A stretch of 62,074 nt of DNA, from positions 1 to 62,074 of the forward strand of contig CAJUMF010000021.1 of NCBI GenBank assembly GCA_910586965.1, read 5' to 3'. This document shows, in pieces, positions 48,558 to 56,982 of this stretch; within the stretch, counting starts at the first letter, position 1, and every line of letters starts with the position of its first letter. The translations under genes and the position numbers were made by a program. Origin of the DNA: an uncultured Dorea sp. GTDB lineage: Bacteria > Bacillota > Clostridia > Lachnospirales > Lachnospiraceae. A model generated the notes under the pieces. That model did not search any database and was not told the DNA's origin. It saw nothing but the letters and a program-made list of their open reading frames with translations.

Positions 48558-50650
48558 AGGGTGGAATTGTACTTGGAAAACGGTATGAGGTGCTGAGTAA
48601 GATCGGCGCAGGCGGTATGGCAGATGTCTATAAGGGGAGAGACACTATGCTCAACCGTTATATCGCGATTAAGGTTCTGAAAAAAGAGTATCGGGAAGAT
48701 GATAATTTTGTGCGGAAATTCCGTTCTGAAGCCCGGGCGGCCGCAGGACTTGTGAATCCGAATATTGTAAATGTCTATGATGCAGGGGAAGATCGCGGAC
48801 TTTACTATATGGTTATGGAATTAGTGGAAGGAATTACGCTGAAAGAATATATTAAGAGAAAGGGAAGACTGTCTCACAGAGAGATTATCAGTATTGCAAT
48901 ACAGATATGTACAGGGATCGGTACGGCCCATGCTGCGAATATTATACATCGGGATATCAAGCCGCAGAATATAATTATTTCCAAGGACGGTAAAGTGAAG
49001 GTCATGGATTTCGGCATTGCGAAAGCGACTACATCTCATACCGTCAGTTCTAATGCAATGGGATCTGTGCATTATACATCGCCGGAGCAGGCAAGAGGCG
49101 GTTTCAGTGATGCAAAGAGTGATATCTATTCTATTGGCATCACTCTCTTTGAGATGGCGACAGGAAGGCTGCCGTTCGAAGGAGACTCCACGGTATCGAT
49201 AGCGATCAAGCATCTTCAGGAGGAGATTACGCCTCCGTCAGAATACGTTGAAGATATTCCATATAGTTTAGAGCAGATTATCTTAAAATGTACGCAGAAA
49301 AATGGGGAGAGGCGTTATGCGAATACAGATGATCTGATTCGCGATCTTAAAAGGTCGCTGGCAGATCCGGATGGGAACTTTGTTGTGATCCCGCCTCTTA
49401 GAAATGCAGATACAGTCATTATTACAGATGAGGAGTTAGATGACATCCGTAACAATTATGATGATGACGATGAATATGATGATAATGAATATGAGGACTA
49501 CAGATACGAAGATGACCGTTACGATACAGATTACGATGATTATGACGGACGGGGGCGCAGAAGAAAAGACGATGAGGATGTGAATCCGGGTATGCGCAAG
49601 GTCATGAAGATCCTGACTGCGGTAGTGGTGGTTATTATCTTATTTATCGTAATATTTGCGGTTGGAAAAGCAGGCGGTGTGTTCTCTTCTTTCGGAAAGA
49701 ATACACTTTTAGAAGATGAAAAGGATGAAGAAGTAACTGTTCCGAATCTTGTCGGAAAGACAGAAGAGGATGCGAAGGAGTTATTGAAAAATAAACTTGG
49801 AATCAAGCGGGTCGGAACCGAGGAGTCCGATCGGTATGAAGAGGGTAAGATCATCCGGCAGACTCCGGAGGATGGGAAAAAGGTAAAGAAGAATACGACG
49901 ATAGAAATAGTGGTAAGTTCAGGAATTACTGAAAAGACAAAAGAAGTTCCTGACGTAAGCGGTAAAGACGAAGAGGCGGCACAGAAGGAGCTGGAGGATA
50001 ACGGATTTAAGGTTGGGACTTCCGAGTTTGAATATGACAGCAGTTATGGTGCGGGGCAAGTCATCGGTACAACACCTGCAGCAGGAACTGAGGCTGCGGA
50101 AGGTTCCGAAGTCGTTATGAGAGTCAGCAAAGGCTCCGAGAAGAAGACAGTGCCGAATGTGGTAGGCAAGAAGGATGAGACAGCGCAAAAGGAGCTGGTA
50201 GCCGCAGGGCTTACCATTGAAGAAGTGAGATATGAATATGATGATAAAGTAGCAAAAGGAAAGGTCGTTTCCCAGAGTATTAAAGGCGGCAAGAAAGTAG
50301 AGCCTGGCACAGGCATCAAGATTGTCGTCAGCAACGGTAAAAAACCGGAGGAGAAGGTAGCAATTCCGAATCTTAGCGGTAAGACATATCAGCAGGCAAA
50401 GGCACTTTTGGAGAGCTATGGACTTGTGGCTGTCAACGGCGGAGAAGAAGAAAGCGAAGAGTCTGTCGGAAAGGTAAGCAGATGGTCGCCGTCCGGAAAG
50501 AGTGTAAAGAAGGGAACGAAGGTTACTGTGTGGATCAGCGGAGGAATCCGTGAGCCGGAGCCGGAACCAGAACCGGAGCCGGAACCGACGACGCCTAATA
50601 CAGGCGGGGATGGTCAGCAGTCGAATCCGACCACCGCACCGGTGCAGTAG
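48551..50650 (+). CDS. PASTA-domain Ser/Thr protein kinase (PrkC/Stk1 type)
   Basis: This 699-residue membrane kinase senses peptidoglycan fragments and tunes growth. The kinase domain covers residues 9-270 (GAGGMADVYKG, catalytic HRDIKPQNI, DFGIAK). A strongly acidic Asp/Tyr-rich linker (about 298-340) precedes one membrane helix (about 352-375, KILTAVVVVIILFIVIFAVG). Four external PASTA repeats follow, starting TVPNLVGK, EVPDVSGK, TVPNVVGK and AIPNLSGK. The tail is an EPEPEP repeat and Pro/Thr-rich. It overlaps the phosphatase gene. Confidence 0.96.
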   Translation: MVKGGIVLGKRYEVLSKIGAGGMADVYKGRDTMLNRYIAIKVLKKEYREDDNFVRKFRSEARAAAGLVNPNIVNVYDAGEDRGLYYMVMELVEGITLKEYIKRKGRLSHREIISIAIQICTGIGTAHAANIIHRDIKPQNIIISKDGKVKVMDFGIAKATTSHTVSSNAMGSVHYTSPEQARGGFSDAKSDIYSIGITLFEMATGRLPFEGDSTVSIAIKHLQEEITPPSEYVEDIPYSLEQIILKCTQKNGERRYANTDDLIRDLKRSLADPDGNFVVIPPLRNADTVIITDEELDDIRNNYDDDDEYDDNEYEDYRYEDDRYDTDYDDYDGRGRRRKDDEDVNPGMRKVMKILTAVVVVIILFIVIFAVGKAGGVFSSFGKNTLLEDEKDEEVTVPNLVGKTEEDAKELLKNKLGIKRVGTEESDRYEEGKIIRQTPEDGKKVKKNTTIEIVVSSGITEKTKEVPDVSGKDEEAAQKELEDNGFKVGTSEFEYDSSYGAGQVIGTTPAAGTEAAEGSEVVMRVSKGSEKKTVPNVVGKKDETAQKELVAAGLTIEEVRYEYDDKVAKGKVVSQSIKGGKKVEPGTGIKIVVSNGKKPEEKVAIPNLSGKTYQQAKALLESYGLVAVNGGEEESEESVGKVSRWSPSGKSVKKGTKVTVWISGGIREPEPEPEPEPEPTTPNTGGDGQQSNPTTAPVQ

Positions 50651-50651
50651 T

Positions 50652-51530
50652 ATGCAGGGGAAAATCGTAAAAGGAATTGCCGGATTCTACTACATTCATG
50701 TAGTGGGATCCGGTGTTTATGAATGTAAGGCAAAAGGAATTTTCCGCAAAGAGAAGATAAAGCCTCTTGTGGGTGACAACGTAATAATAGAAGTACTTGA
50801 CGAAAGCGAGAAAACCGGAAATATTGTCAGGGTACTGCCCAGGAGAAATGAGCTTGTACGTCCGGCGGTGGCTAATATCGATCAGGCTTTGGTCGTATTT
50901 TCTGTCATAAAACCGAGTCCTCACCTCCGTCTCCTGGATCGTTTCCTGGTCATGATGGAGAGCAGGCAGATCCCGGTGATCCTGTGTTTCAATAAGGAGG
51001 ATATTGCAGAGGACTTTCAGATCAAAGAACTGGAAAAGATATATTCGGGCTGCGGATATCCATGTATATTTACAAGCGCTCTTAAGCAGACGAATGTTGA
51101 CAGAGTCAAGAAACTACTGAAAGGAAAAACAACAGCCATTGCAGGCCCATCCGGAGTGGGGAAATCATCCATTATCAATGTGATTTCGCCCGGGGCCGAG
51201 ATGGAAACGGGTGATATCAGCAAAAAAATTGAGCGGGGAAAACATACGACAAGACATTCGGAATTATTTCTTGTTGACAGTGATTCTTACATTATGGATA
51301 CACCGGGGTTCAGTTCTTTATATGTGGATGATTTTGAAAAAGAGGAATTGAAATATTATTTTCCGGAATTCAGGAACTATGAGGGAGCGTGTCGTTTCGA
51401 TGGATGCAGTCATACCCATGAACCGGATTGTGCTGTGAAGCAGGGGGTTGCAGATGGGAAGATTGCAAACGTTCGCTATGACAGCTACAAGGAGATATAC
51501 GAAGAGCTGAAAGATAGGAGGAGATACTGA
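50652..51530 (+). CDS. rsgA: Ribosome small subunit-dependent GTPase A
   Basis: This 292-residue circularly permuted GTPase helps mature the 30S subunit. An N-terminal OB fold (GIAGFYYIHVVGSGVYECKA) is followed by the permuted G motifs: FNKEDI (G4), GPSGVGKSSIIN (G1, about residue 165) and DTPGFSSL (G3). A C-terminal zinc knuckle is seen as CRFDGCSHTHEPDC. ATG 50652 lies one base after the kinase stop; in-frame starts inside the kinase gene are unlikely. Confidence 0.96.
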   Translation: MQGKIVKGIAGFYYIHVVGSGVYECKAKGIFRKEKIKPLVGDNVIIEVLDESEKTGNIVRVLPRRNELVRPAVANIDQALVVFSVIKPSPHLRLLDRFLVMMESRQIPVILCFNKEDIAEDFQIKELEKIYSGCGYPCIFTSALKQTNVDRVKKLLKGKTTAIAGPSGVGKSSIINVISPGAEMETGDISKKIERGKHTTRHSELFLVDSDSYIMDTPGFSSLYVDDFEKEELKYYFPEFRNYEGACRFDGCSHTHEPDCAVKQGVADGKIANVRYDSYKEIYEELKDRRRY

Positions 51531-51531
51531 T

Positions 51532-52194
51532 ATGAAGTATATTTTGGCACCGTCAATTTTGGCCGCAGATTTTAAGACGCTTGGCAGTCAGATGGAGCAG
51601 ACGGCGGAAAACGGAGCAGAGTACCTGCATTTTGATGTGATGGATGGGATGTTCGTGCCGAGTATATCTTTTGGGATGCCTGTGCTGAAATCTATCCAGG
51701 GAGCAACATCACAAGTGATGGATGCACATCTTATGGTGCATGAGCCCATACGCTACATTGAGGATTTCAAGAAGGCCGGCGCAGATATTGTGACGATTCA
51801 CTTAGAGGCCTGTGAAGATGTCAGGGAAACGATTGCGAAGATCCGGGAGTGCGGTATGAAAGTCGGGTTGTCCATCTGTCCGGAGACACCGGCAGAGAAG
51901 ATCGAACATCTTTTGGCCGATATAGACATGCTGTTGGTCATGAGCGTACATCCGGGGTTCGGCGGACAGAAGTTTATCCCGGAGTCTCTTGAAAAGATAC
52001 AAAAGATACGGAAGATGATAGAGGAACAAAAGCTTAATGTCGATATACAGGTTGACGGGGGAATCTATCTGAGCAATGTAAAAGAGGTTCTGGATGCGGG
52101 GGCAAATGTGATTGTTGCCGGCTCTGCAGTGTTTAATGGGGATCCGGCAGAGAATACAAGGGCCTTTATGGAGATATTGAATGCCTATGAGTAA
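51532..52194 (+). CDS. rpe: Ribulose-phosphate 3-epimerase
   Basis: A 220-residue TIM-barrel enzyme of the pentose phosphate pathway that interconverts ribulose-5-phosphate and xylulose-5-phosphate. Motifs: APSILAADF, HFDVMDGMFVPSISFG (metal His and Asp), MDAHLMV, MSVHPGFGGQKFIP and VDGGIYLSN. The start follows AGGAGG inside the rsgA end. It overlaps the next gene by 14 bases. Confidence 0.97.
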   Translation: MKYILAPSILAADFKTLGSQMEQTAENGAEYLHFDVMDGMFVPSISFGMPVLKSIQGATSQVMDAHLMVHEPIRYIEDFKKAGADIVTIHLEACEDVRETIAKIRECGMKVGLSICPETPAEKIEHLLADIDMLLVMSVHPGFGGQKFIPESLEKIQKIRKMIEEQKLNVDIQVDGGIYLSNVKEVLDAGANVIVAGSAVFNGDPAENTRAFMEILNAYE

Positions 52195-52843
52195 AAAAAT
52201 AATAATTGTAAGCGGCGGAGAGATAGAAGATGAACATGCTCTTTCCATTTTGGGAGAAGATGATGCTTGTTATGTGATCGGTGTAGACAGAGGTGTGGAA
52301 TTTTTGTACCGCCATAATATCATGCCGAATTATATCGTGGGAGATTTTGACAGTTTAAAACCTGAGATAGCAGATTACTATCGGAATGAGACATCTGTAC
52401 CGGTGAGGGAATTCAATCCGGTGAAGGATGCGTCTGATACGGAGATCGCGATTCGTCTTGCGGTGACCCTCGGGTGTAAGCAGATGGTGATCCTCGGCGC
52501 CACTGGCGGGAGGATTGATCATTTATGGGCGAATATCCAGTGTCTTGCAATTCCGTTTAAGAGTAAGATTGACGCTGTGATTATAGACAAGCAGAATCGG
52601 ATACGCCTGATCGGGGGGCATACTGTCCTCAGAAAAGACGAGATGTATGGACCATATTTTTCCGTGTTCCCTCTGGGACAGGATATTTTCCGTTTTAATA
52701 TTACAGGAGCGAAGTATCCGCTTAAAAACCATACGCTAACAGCATATGACAGCTTGTGTGTAAGCAATCAGATCGACGGTGATGAGGCGGTGATAGACTT
52801 TGCAGGCGGGGTTGTTGTGCTGATGGAGACGAGGGATATTTGA
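52181..52843 (+). CDS. thiN: Thiamine diphosphokinase
   Basis: This 220-residue enzyme makes thiamine diphosphate from thiamine and ATP. It has the N-terminal catalytic signature IVGDFDSLKPE (about residue 56), ASDTEIAIRLA and GATGGRIDHLWANIQ, and a C-terminal beta-sandwich with DEAVIDFAGGVVVLMETRD. ATG 52181 lies within the rpe end; ATG 52187 is an equally possible start. It closes the operon begun by the zinc metallopeptidase. Its product is the cofactor of the por enzyme at the right edge. Confidence 0.94.
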   Translation: MPMSKKIIIVSGGEIEDEHALSILGEDDACYVIGVDRGVEFLYRHNIMPNYIVGDFDSLKPEIADYYRNETSVPVREFNPVKDASDTEIAIRLAVTLGCKQMVILGATGGRIDHLWANIQCLAIPFKSKIDAVIIDKQNRIRLIGGHTVLRKDEMYGPYFSVFPLGQDIFRFNITGAKYPLKNHTLTAYDSLCVSNQIDGDEAVIDFAGGVVVLMETRDI

Positions 52844-52878
52844 GAATAAATCAGAAGAATGAGGAAGGACAGAGATAA

Positions 52879-53979
52879 ATGAAGCTAGGAATTGTCGGAT
52901 TACCGAATGTGGGGAAAAGTACATTATTTAATTCTTTGACGAAAGCAGGGGCAGAGTCGGCGAATTATCCTTTTTGCACCATTGATCCCAATGTGGGAGT
53001 GGTGACAGTGCCGGATGAGCGTCTTGACGTATTGGGAGAGATGTACCATACAAAGAAGATCATCCCTGCAGCTATTGAGTTTGTCGATATTGCAGGGCTG
53101 GTAAAGGGAGCTTCAAAAGGGGAGGGGCTTGGCAACCAGTTTCTTGCCAATATCCGTGAAGTAGATGCGATCGTCCATGTGGTGCGCTGTTTTGAAGACA
53201 GCAATATTGTTCATGTAGACGGAAGTATCGATCCGCTCCGTGATATTGAGACCATTAATCTGGAATTAATTTTCTCGGATTTGGAAATCCTTGAGAGAAG
53301 GATAGCAAAGACATCCAAGCTGGCGAGAAATGATAAGACGGCGGCCAAAGAGCTTGCGCTCCTTGAGAAGATAAAAGAGCATCTGGAGAATGACAGGCTT
53401 GCGAAGACTTTTAACGGGGCGGAAGATGAGGATGAACAAGCCTGGCTTGAAAGCTATAATCTTCTGACATACAAACCGGTTATCTATGCTGCGAATGTAT
53501 CAGAAGATGAACTTGCAAGTGACGGTGCAGATAATGAGGGCGTTCGGAAGGTTCGGGAGTACGCGGCTAAAGAAGAGAGTGAAGTGTTCGTTGTATGCGC
53601 CCAGATTGAACAGGAGATCGCAGAGCTTGAGGAAGATGAAAAGAAGATGTTTCTTGAAGATCTTGGACTGTCCGAGTCCGGTCTTGAGAAATTGATCAAG
53701 GCAAGTTACAGGTTATTGGGACTGATCAGCTACCTGACGGCCGGAGAACCGGAGGTGCGGGCGTGGACGATCAGGGAAGGAACGAAAGCACCCCAGGCAG
53801 CAGGAAAGATCCATACGGATTTCGAACGGGGATTCATTCGTGCAGAGGTAGTATCCTATGATGACCTGATGGCATGTAAAACACATGCTGCTGCAAAGGA
53901 AAAAGGACTTGTCCGTCTGGAAGGTAAAGATTATGTTGTCAAGGATGGCGATATCATGCTGTTCCGATTTAATGTCTGA
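52879..53979 (+). CDS. ychF: Redox-regulated ATPase YchF
   Basis: A 366-residue Obg-family P-loop protein that hydrolyses ATP rather than GTP and binds ribosomes. It has GLPNVGKSTLFNSLTKAGAE (residue 5), YPFCTIDPNVGVV, DIAGLVKGASKGEGLGNQFL, a helical insert, and a C-terminal TGS domain (EVRAWTIREGTKAPQAAGKI, then HTDFERGFIRAEV). The start follows AGGACAGAG. It stands 35 bp after thiN and may share its transcript. Confidence 0.97.
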   Translation: MKLGIVGLPNVGKSTLFNSLTKAGAESANYPFCTIDPNVGVVTVPDERLDVLGEMYHTKKIIPAAIEFVDIAGLVKGASKGEGLGNQFLANIREVDAIVHVVRCFEDSNIVHVDGSIDPLRDIETINLELIFSDLEILERRIAKTSKLARNDKTAAKELALLEKIKEHLENDRLAKTFNGAEDEDEQAWLESYNLLTYKPVIYAANVSEDELASDGADNEGVRKVREYAAKEESEVFVVCAQIEQEIAELEEDEKKMFLEDLGLSESGLEKLIKASYRLLGLISYLTAGEPEVRAWTIREGTKAPQAAGKIHTDFERGFIRAEVVSYDDLMACKTHAAAKEKGLVRLEGKDYVVKDGDIMLFRFNV

Positions 53980-54002
53980 GTATTGTACGGGGAGAGTAAG
54001 TG

Positions 54003-54860
54003 ATGCATAGAACGATAGATTTTCCTAATATCGGAATCCATCTATCCGATGTGGGGGACCATATCACTGTCTTAAATTTTGATATTGCATATTATGGGAT
54101 GATCATCGGACTTGGGATTCTGGCGGGAATTTTTATCGCTGCGGCTGAGGCGAAGCGTACAGGACAGAATCCGGAAAATTATTATGATCTCGCTATCTAT
54201 GCGGTGATATGCGCGGTTGCAGGTGCGAGGGCTTATTATGTGATATTTTCATGGGATATGTATAAAGGAGATTTAAAGAGCATCTTAAATCTCCGTCAAG
54301 GCGGACTGGCTATATACGGCGGTGTGATAGCAGCGATAATTACGGTAATTATATTTGCCAGAGTAAAGAAGCTGTCTGCTCCGCTTCTTTTTGATACTGC
54401 TGGGCTTGGTCTTGTAGCAGGACAGATGATCGGAAGGTGGGGAAACTTTTTCAATAGAGAAGCATTTGGCGAATACACAGACAGTCTGCTGGCAATGCGC
54501 CTTCCTCTGGACGCTGTGAGAGACTCTGATGTGACAGCGCTTATGAGAGAACATATGGAGACAGTAAAAGGAGTCTCATATATACAGGTCCATCCCACAT
54601 ACCTTTACGAATCTTTGTGGTGTATGATGGTTCTGATCCTGTTGCTTTTGTATCGGCGGCATAAGAAATTCGATGGGGAAGTGTTTCTTCTCTATCTTTT
54701 GGGATATGGACTTGGGCGAGTCTGGATTGAAGGTCTCCGTACCGATCAGCTTCTTATTCCCGGTATAGAATTTCCGGTGTCACAGCTTCTTGCAGGAGTG
54801 TTAGTAGTCCTGTCGGCCGGAATCATACTGTGGAAGAGGAAAAATATAAGAACATCTTAA
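54003..54860 (+). CDS. lgt: Prolipoprotein diacylglyceryl transferase
   Basis: This 285-residue membrane enzyme attaches diacylglycerol to the lipobox cysteine of prolipoproteins. Seven hydrophobic segments are visible. The signature GRWGNFFNREAFG (about residue 142) and the RQGGLAIYGGVIAA region with catalytic residues are present. HPTYLYESLW and LLGYGLGRVWIEGLR complete the family pattern. ATG 54003 follows GGGGAGAG. It would process the amino acid binding lipoprotein at 12223. Confidence 0.95.
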   Translation: MHRTIDFPNIGIHLSDVGDHITVLNFDIAYYGMIIGLGILAGIFIAAAEAKRTGQNPENYYDLAIYAVICAVAGARAYYVIFSWDMYKGDLKSILNLRQGGLAIYGGVIAAIITVIIFARVKKLSAPLLFDTAGLGLVAGQMIGRWGNFFNREAFGEYTDSLLAMRLPLDAVRDSDVTALMREHMETVKGVSYIQVHPTYLYESLWCMMVLILLLLYRRHKKFDGEVFLLYLLGYGLGRVWIEGLRTDQLLIPGIEFPVSQLLAGVLVVLSAGIILWKRKNIRTS

Positions 54861-54890
54861 GGTAATTTTAATATGATTCTCTTATGCTTA

Positions 54891-54899
54891 TGCTATAAT
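54891..54899 (+). promoter_or_regulatory. Extended -10 promoter of the two-component system
   Basis: TGCTATAAT is a perfect extended -10 box, about 28 bases before the regulator start. TTAAG and TTTAAT, spaced by about one helical turn at 54857-54871, could be a response regulator binding site for autoregulation. Confidence 0.5.
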
Positions 54900-54927
54900 G
54901 ATTTTCGGATTACAGGAGGTATATCAT

Positions 54928-55602
54928 ATGCGCTTGCTGGTAGTAGAAGATGAGAAAGATATGAATCATATTCTTGTAAGCAAATTGGAGAAAGAAGGTT
55001 ATAATGTAGATTGTTGTTTTGATGGCAATGCGGCGATAGATTATCTGATGCTTGCCGATTATGACGGTGTGATCATGGACATCATGCTGCCGGGGCTTGA
55101 TGGGTTCCAGGTGTTGAAAAAGATGCGGGCAGCGGGAAAGCAGACGCCGGTACTGTTTTTGAGTGCGAAAGGAGATACAGAGGATATCGTAGAAGGGCTC
55201 GACACAGGGGCAGATGATTATATGGTAAAGCCTTTTGTGTTTAAAGAACTCTTGGCGAGGATTAAAGTGATGACACGGCGCAAGCCGGAGATCCAGGAGA
55301 ATGTTTACCGGTGCGGTGATCTGGTTATTGACTATAACACCCATGAAGTTACAAGAAATAAGATACCGATTGCGCTGTCTCCGAAGGAATTTGCCGTTCT
55401 GCTTTATCTAGTGAGGAATAAGAATATTATCGTGACGAGAGAACAGATTGAGTCCAATATATGGAAGCTTCAGTCGGAGGTCAGTTCTAATCTGGTGGAT
55501 GTGTACATTCGGTATCTGCGCCGGAAGATAGATGATGATTTTGATGAAAAGATGATCTGCACGATACGTGGAACAGGATATATGTTAAAATGCGAAGAAT
55601 AA
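54928..55602 (+). CDS. OmpR-family response regulator
   Basis: A 224-residue regulator. The receiver domain (1-120) has VVEDEKDM, the phospho-acceptor Asp in GVIMDIMLPGLDG (about residue 51), FLSAKG and the Lys in DYMVKPF. The winged-helix output domain spans about 130-222 (ALSPKEFAVLLYLVRNKNII, then VDVYIRYLRRKID). ATG 54928 follows CAGGAGG. The sensor kinase gene overlaps its last 13 bases. Confidence 0.95.
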   Translation: MRLLVVEDEKDMNHILVSKLEKEGYNVDCCFDGNAAIDYLMLADYDGVIMDIMLPGLDGFQVLKKMRAAGKQTPVLFLSAKGDTEDIVEGLDTGADDYMVKPFVFKELLARIKVMTRRKPEIQENVYRCGDLVIDYNTHEVTRNKIPIALSPKEFAVLLYLVRNKNIIVTREQIESNIWKLQSEVSSNLVDVYIRYLRRKIDDDFDEKMICTIRGTGYMLKCEE

Positions 55603-56951
55603 AAAAAGTATCCGTAACGAAATATATTATCAGCTATTTGATCGGCCTGATTCTTGCGCTGTCGTTTCTTATGGTTCTTTTCGTAAATATTCTTGCCGAC
55701 AGAGTAATTTATTATGATATACAGAGTATGTTGATCAGCGAGTCATTAAAAAACAGTAAGAATGCCTATTATGAGGATGGAATCATAAAACCGAATGAAG
55801 AGTTTCGGTATGTGGACGACGGGATGTATTTTCAAATTCTTTCAGAAGACGGTTCCCTCATGCTCGGAGAGAGCCCGGAAGGGCTGAAGGATTCTGAGGA
55901 GGAAATCAATCAGAGACTTCGAACGATCGTATCGCACGACAGAGAGTTTTATATTATTGACAGGGTAAACAGGCGATTAACAAAACAGGTGGGACATATC
56001 GTCTATAACCGTTGTATTGTAAGTAAACAGGATGCCGACAGTAAATATGAGTATATAAAATATATCTCCTATGCGAGTATTCCTGTGTTTCTTTTGCTTG
56101 TGCTTGGAGCAGGGATCGTGATGTCCAGGAGAATTGCCGAACCTCTGAAACAGATGTCGAAGACGGCGGAAACGATTGGAAAAGAAGGAGAATTGTCCAG
56201 ACGAATGGAGTATGACGGAAGGATTACAGAACTTGGAGTTCTCGCCGAGACGAATAATCGGATGCTGACTCGGGTGGAAGAGATGCTTGAGAATCAGAAA
56301 AGATTTTCTTCTGACGTGGCCCATGAACTTCGGACACCCATTGCAGTGTTGTTGGCTCAGTGTGAGTACGCCAAGGAGTATGTCGGCACAAAAGAGGAAT
56401 TTGATGAAGCGATAGATGTCATTTACCGTCAGAGTAAAAGGACCAATACGATAATCACCCAGCTTTTAAACCTGAACCGGTTGGAGAATGGGCGTATCGT
56501 GCTTGATCTGGAGAACGCAGATCTGGATGAGATGATTCGTTCGGTGTGCGATGAGATAGAATTTAAAGAAAAGGAACGTGTGAGCTTTGAGCTTGAGCTT
56601 TCGGGCGTGCGTGCAAATCTGGATATCGGGCTGATACTTATACTGCTTCAGAATCTGATACAAAATGCAGTAAAGTACAGTACAGCTCCGGCGACAGTAA
56701 GAATCACTACGGCATACAGGGGGGAAGCTGTGGTGGTAAAGGTACAGGATTTTGGATGCGGAATTCGGGAAGAAGACTTGCCGCATATTTTTGATCCGTT
56801 TTACCGAGTTGAAAAGTCAAGGAATTCCGAAGGATTCGGACTGGGACTCTCGCTTGCCTATCGGATTGCAAAAGTACACAAAGGCGAGCTTGAAGTGAGC
56901 AGTGAGTGGGGGAAAGGAAGTACGTTTACACTGATTATTGCAGGAAAATAG
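55590..56951 (+). CDS. Sensor histidine kinase
   Basis: A 453-residue membrane kinase. It has helix 1 (ISYLIGLILALSFLMVLFVN, about residues 12-31), an external sensor domain of about 120 residues, helix 2 (about 151-171), and a HAMP segment (RRIAEPLKQMSKTAETIGKE). HisKA carries the phosphorylated His in SDVAHELRTPIAVLL (about residue 249). The HATPase domain has N box QNLIQNAVKYS, DFGCGIREEDL and GFGLGLSLAYRIA. The signal is unknown. It overlaps the response regulator gene and precedes a secreted lysozyme. Confidence 0.95.
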   Translation: MRRIKKVSVTKYIISYLIGLILALSFLMVLFVNILADRVIYYDIQSMLISESLKNSKNAYYEDGIIKPNEEFRYVDDGMYFQILSEDGSLMLGESPEGLKDSEEEINQRLRTIVSHDREFYIIDRVNRRLTKQVGHIVYNRCIVSKQDADSKYEYIKYISYASIPVFLLLVLGAGIVMSRRIAEPLKQMSKTAETIGKEGELSRRMEYDGRITELGVLAETNNRMLTRVEEMLENQKRFSSDVAHELRTPIAVLLAQCEYAKEYVGTKEEFDEAIDVIYRQSKRTNTIITQLLNLNRLENGRIVLDLENADLDEMIRSVCDEIEFKEKERVSFELELSGVRANLDIGLILILLQNLIQNAVKYSTAPATVRITTAYRGEAVVVKVQDFGCGIREEDLPHIFDPFYRVEKSRNSEGFGLGLSLAYRIAKVHKGELEVSSEWGKGSTFTLIIAGK

Positions 56952-56982
56952 AAATCAAATAAAAATAATAAGGGGAGAAAAA

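Noticed and set aside
49438..49560. Tandem DNA repeat in the kinase gene
   Set aside because: The GAT/TAT-rich stretch encodes an acidic linker with irregular codons; it is compositional bias rather than a unit repeat.
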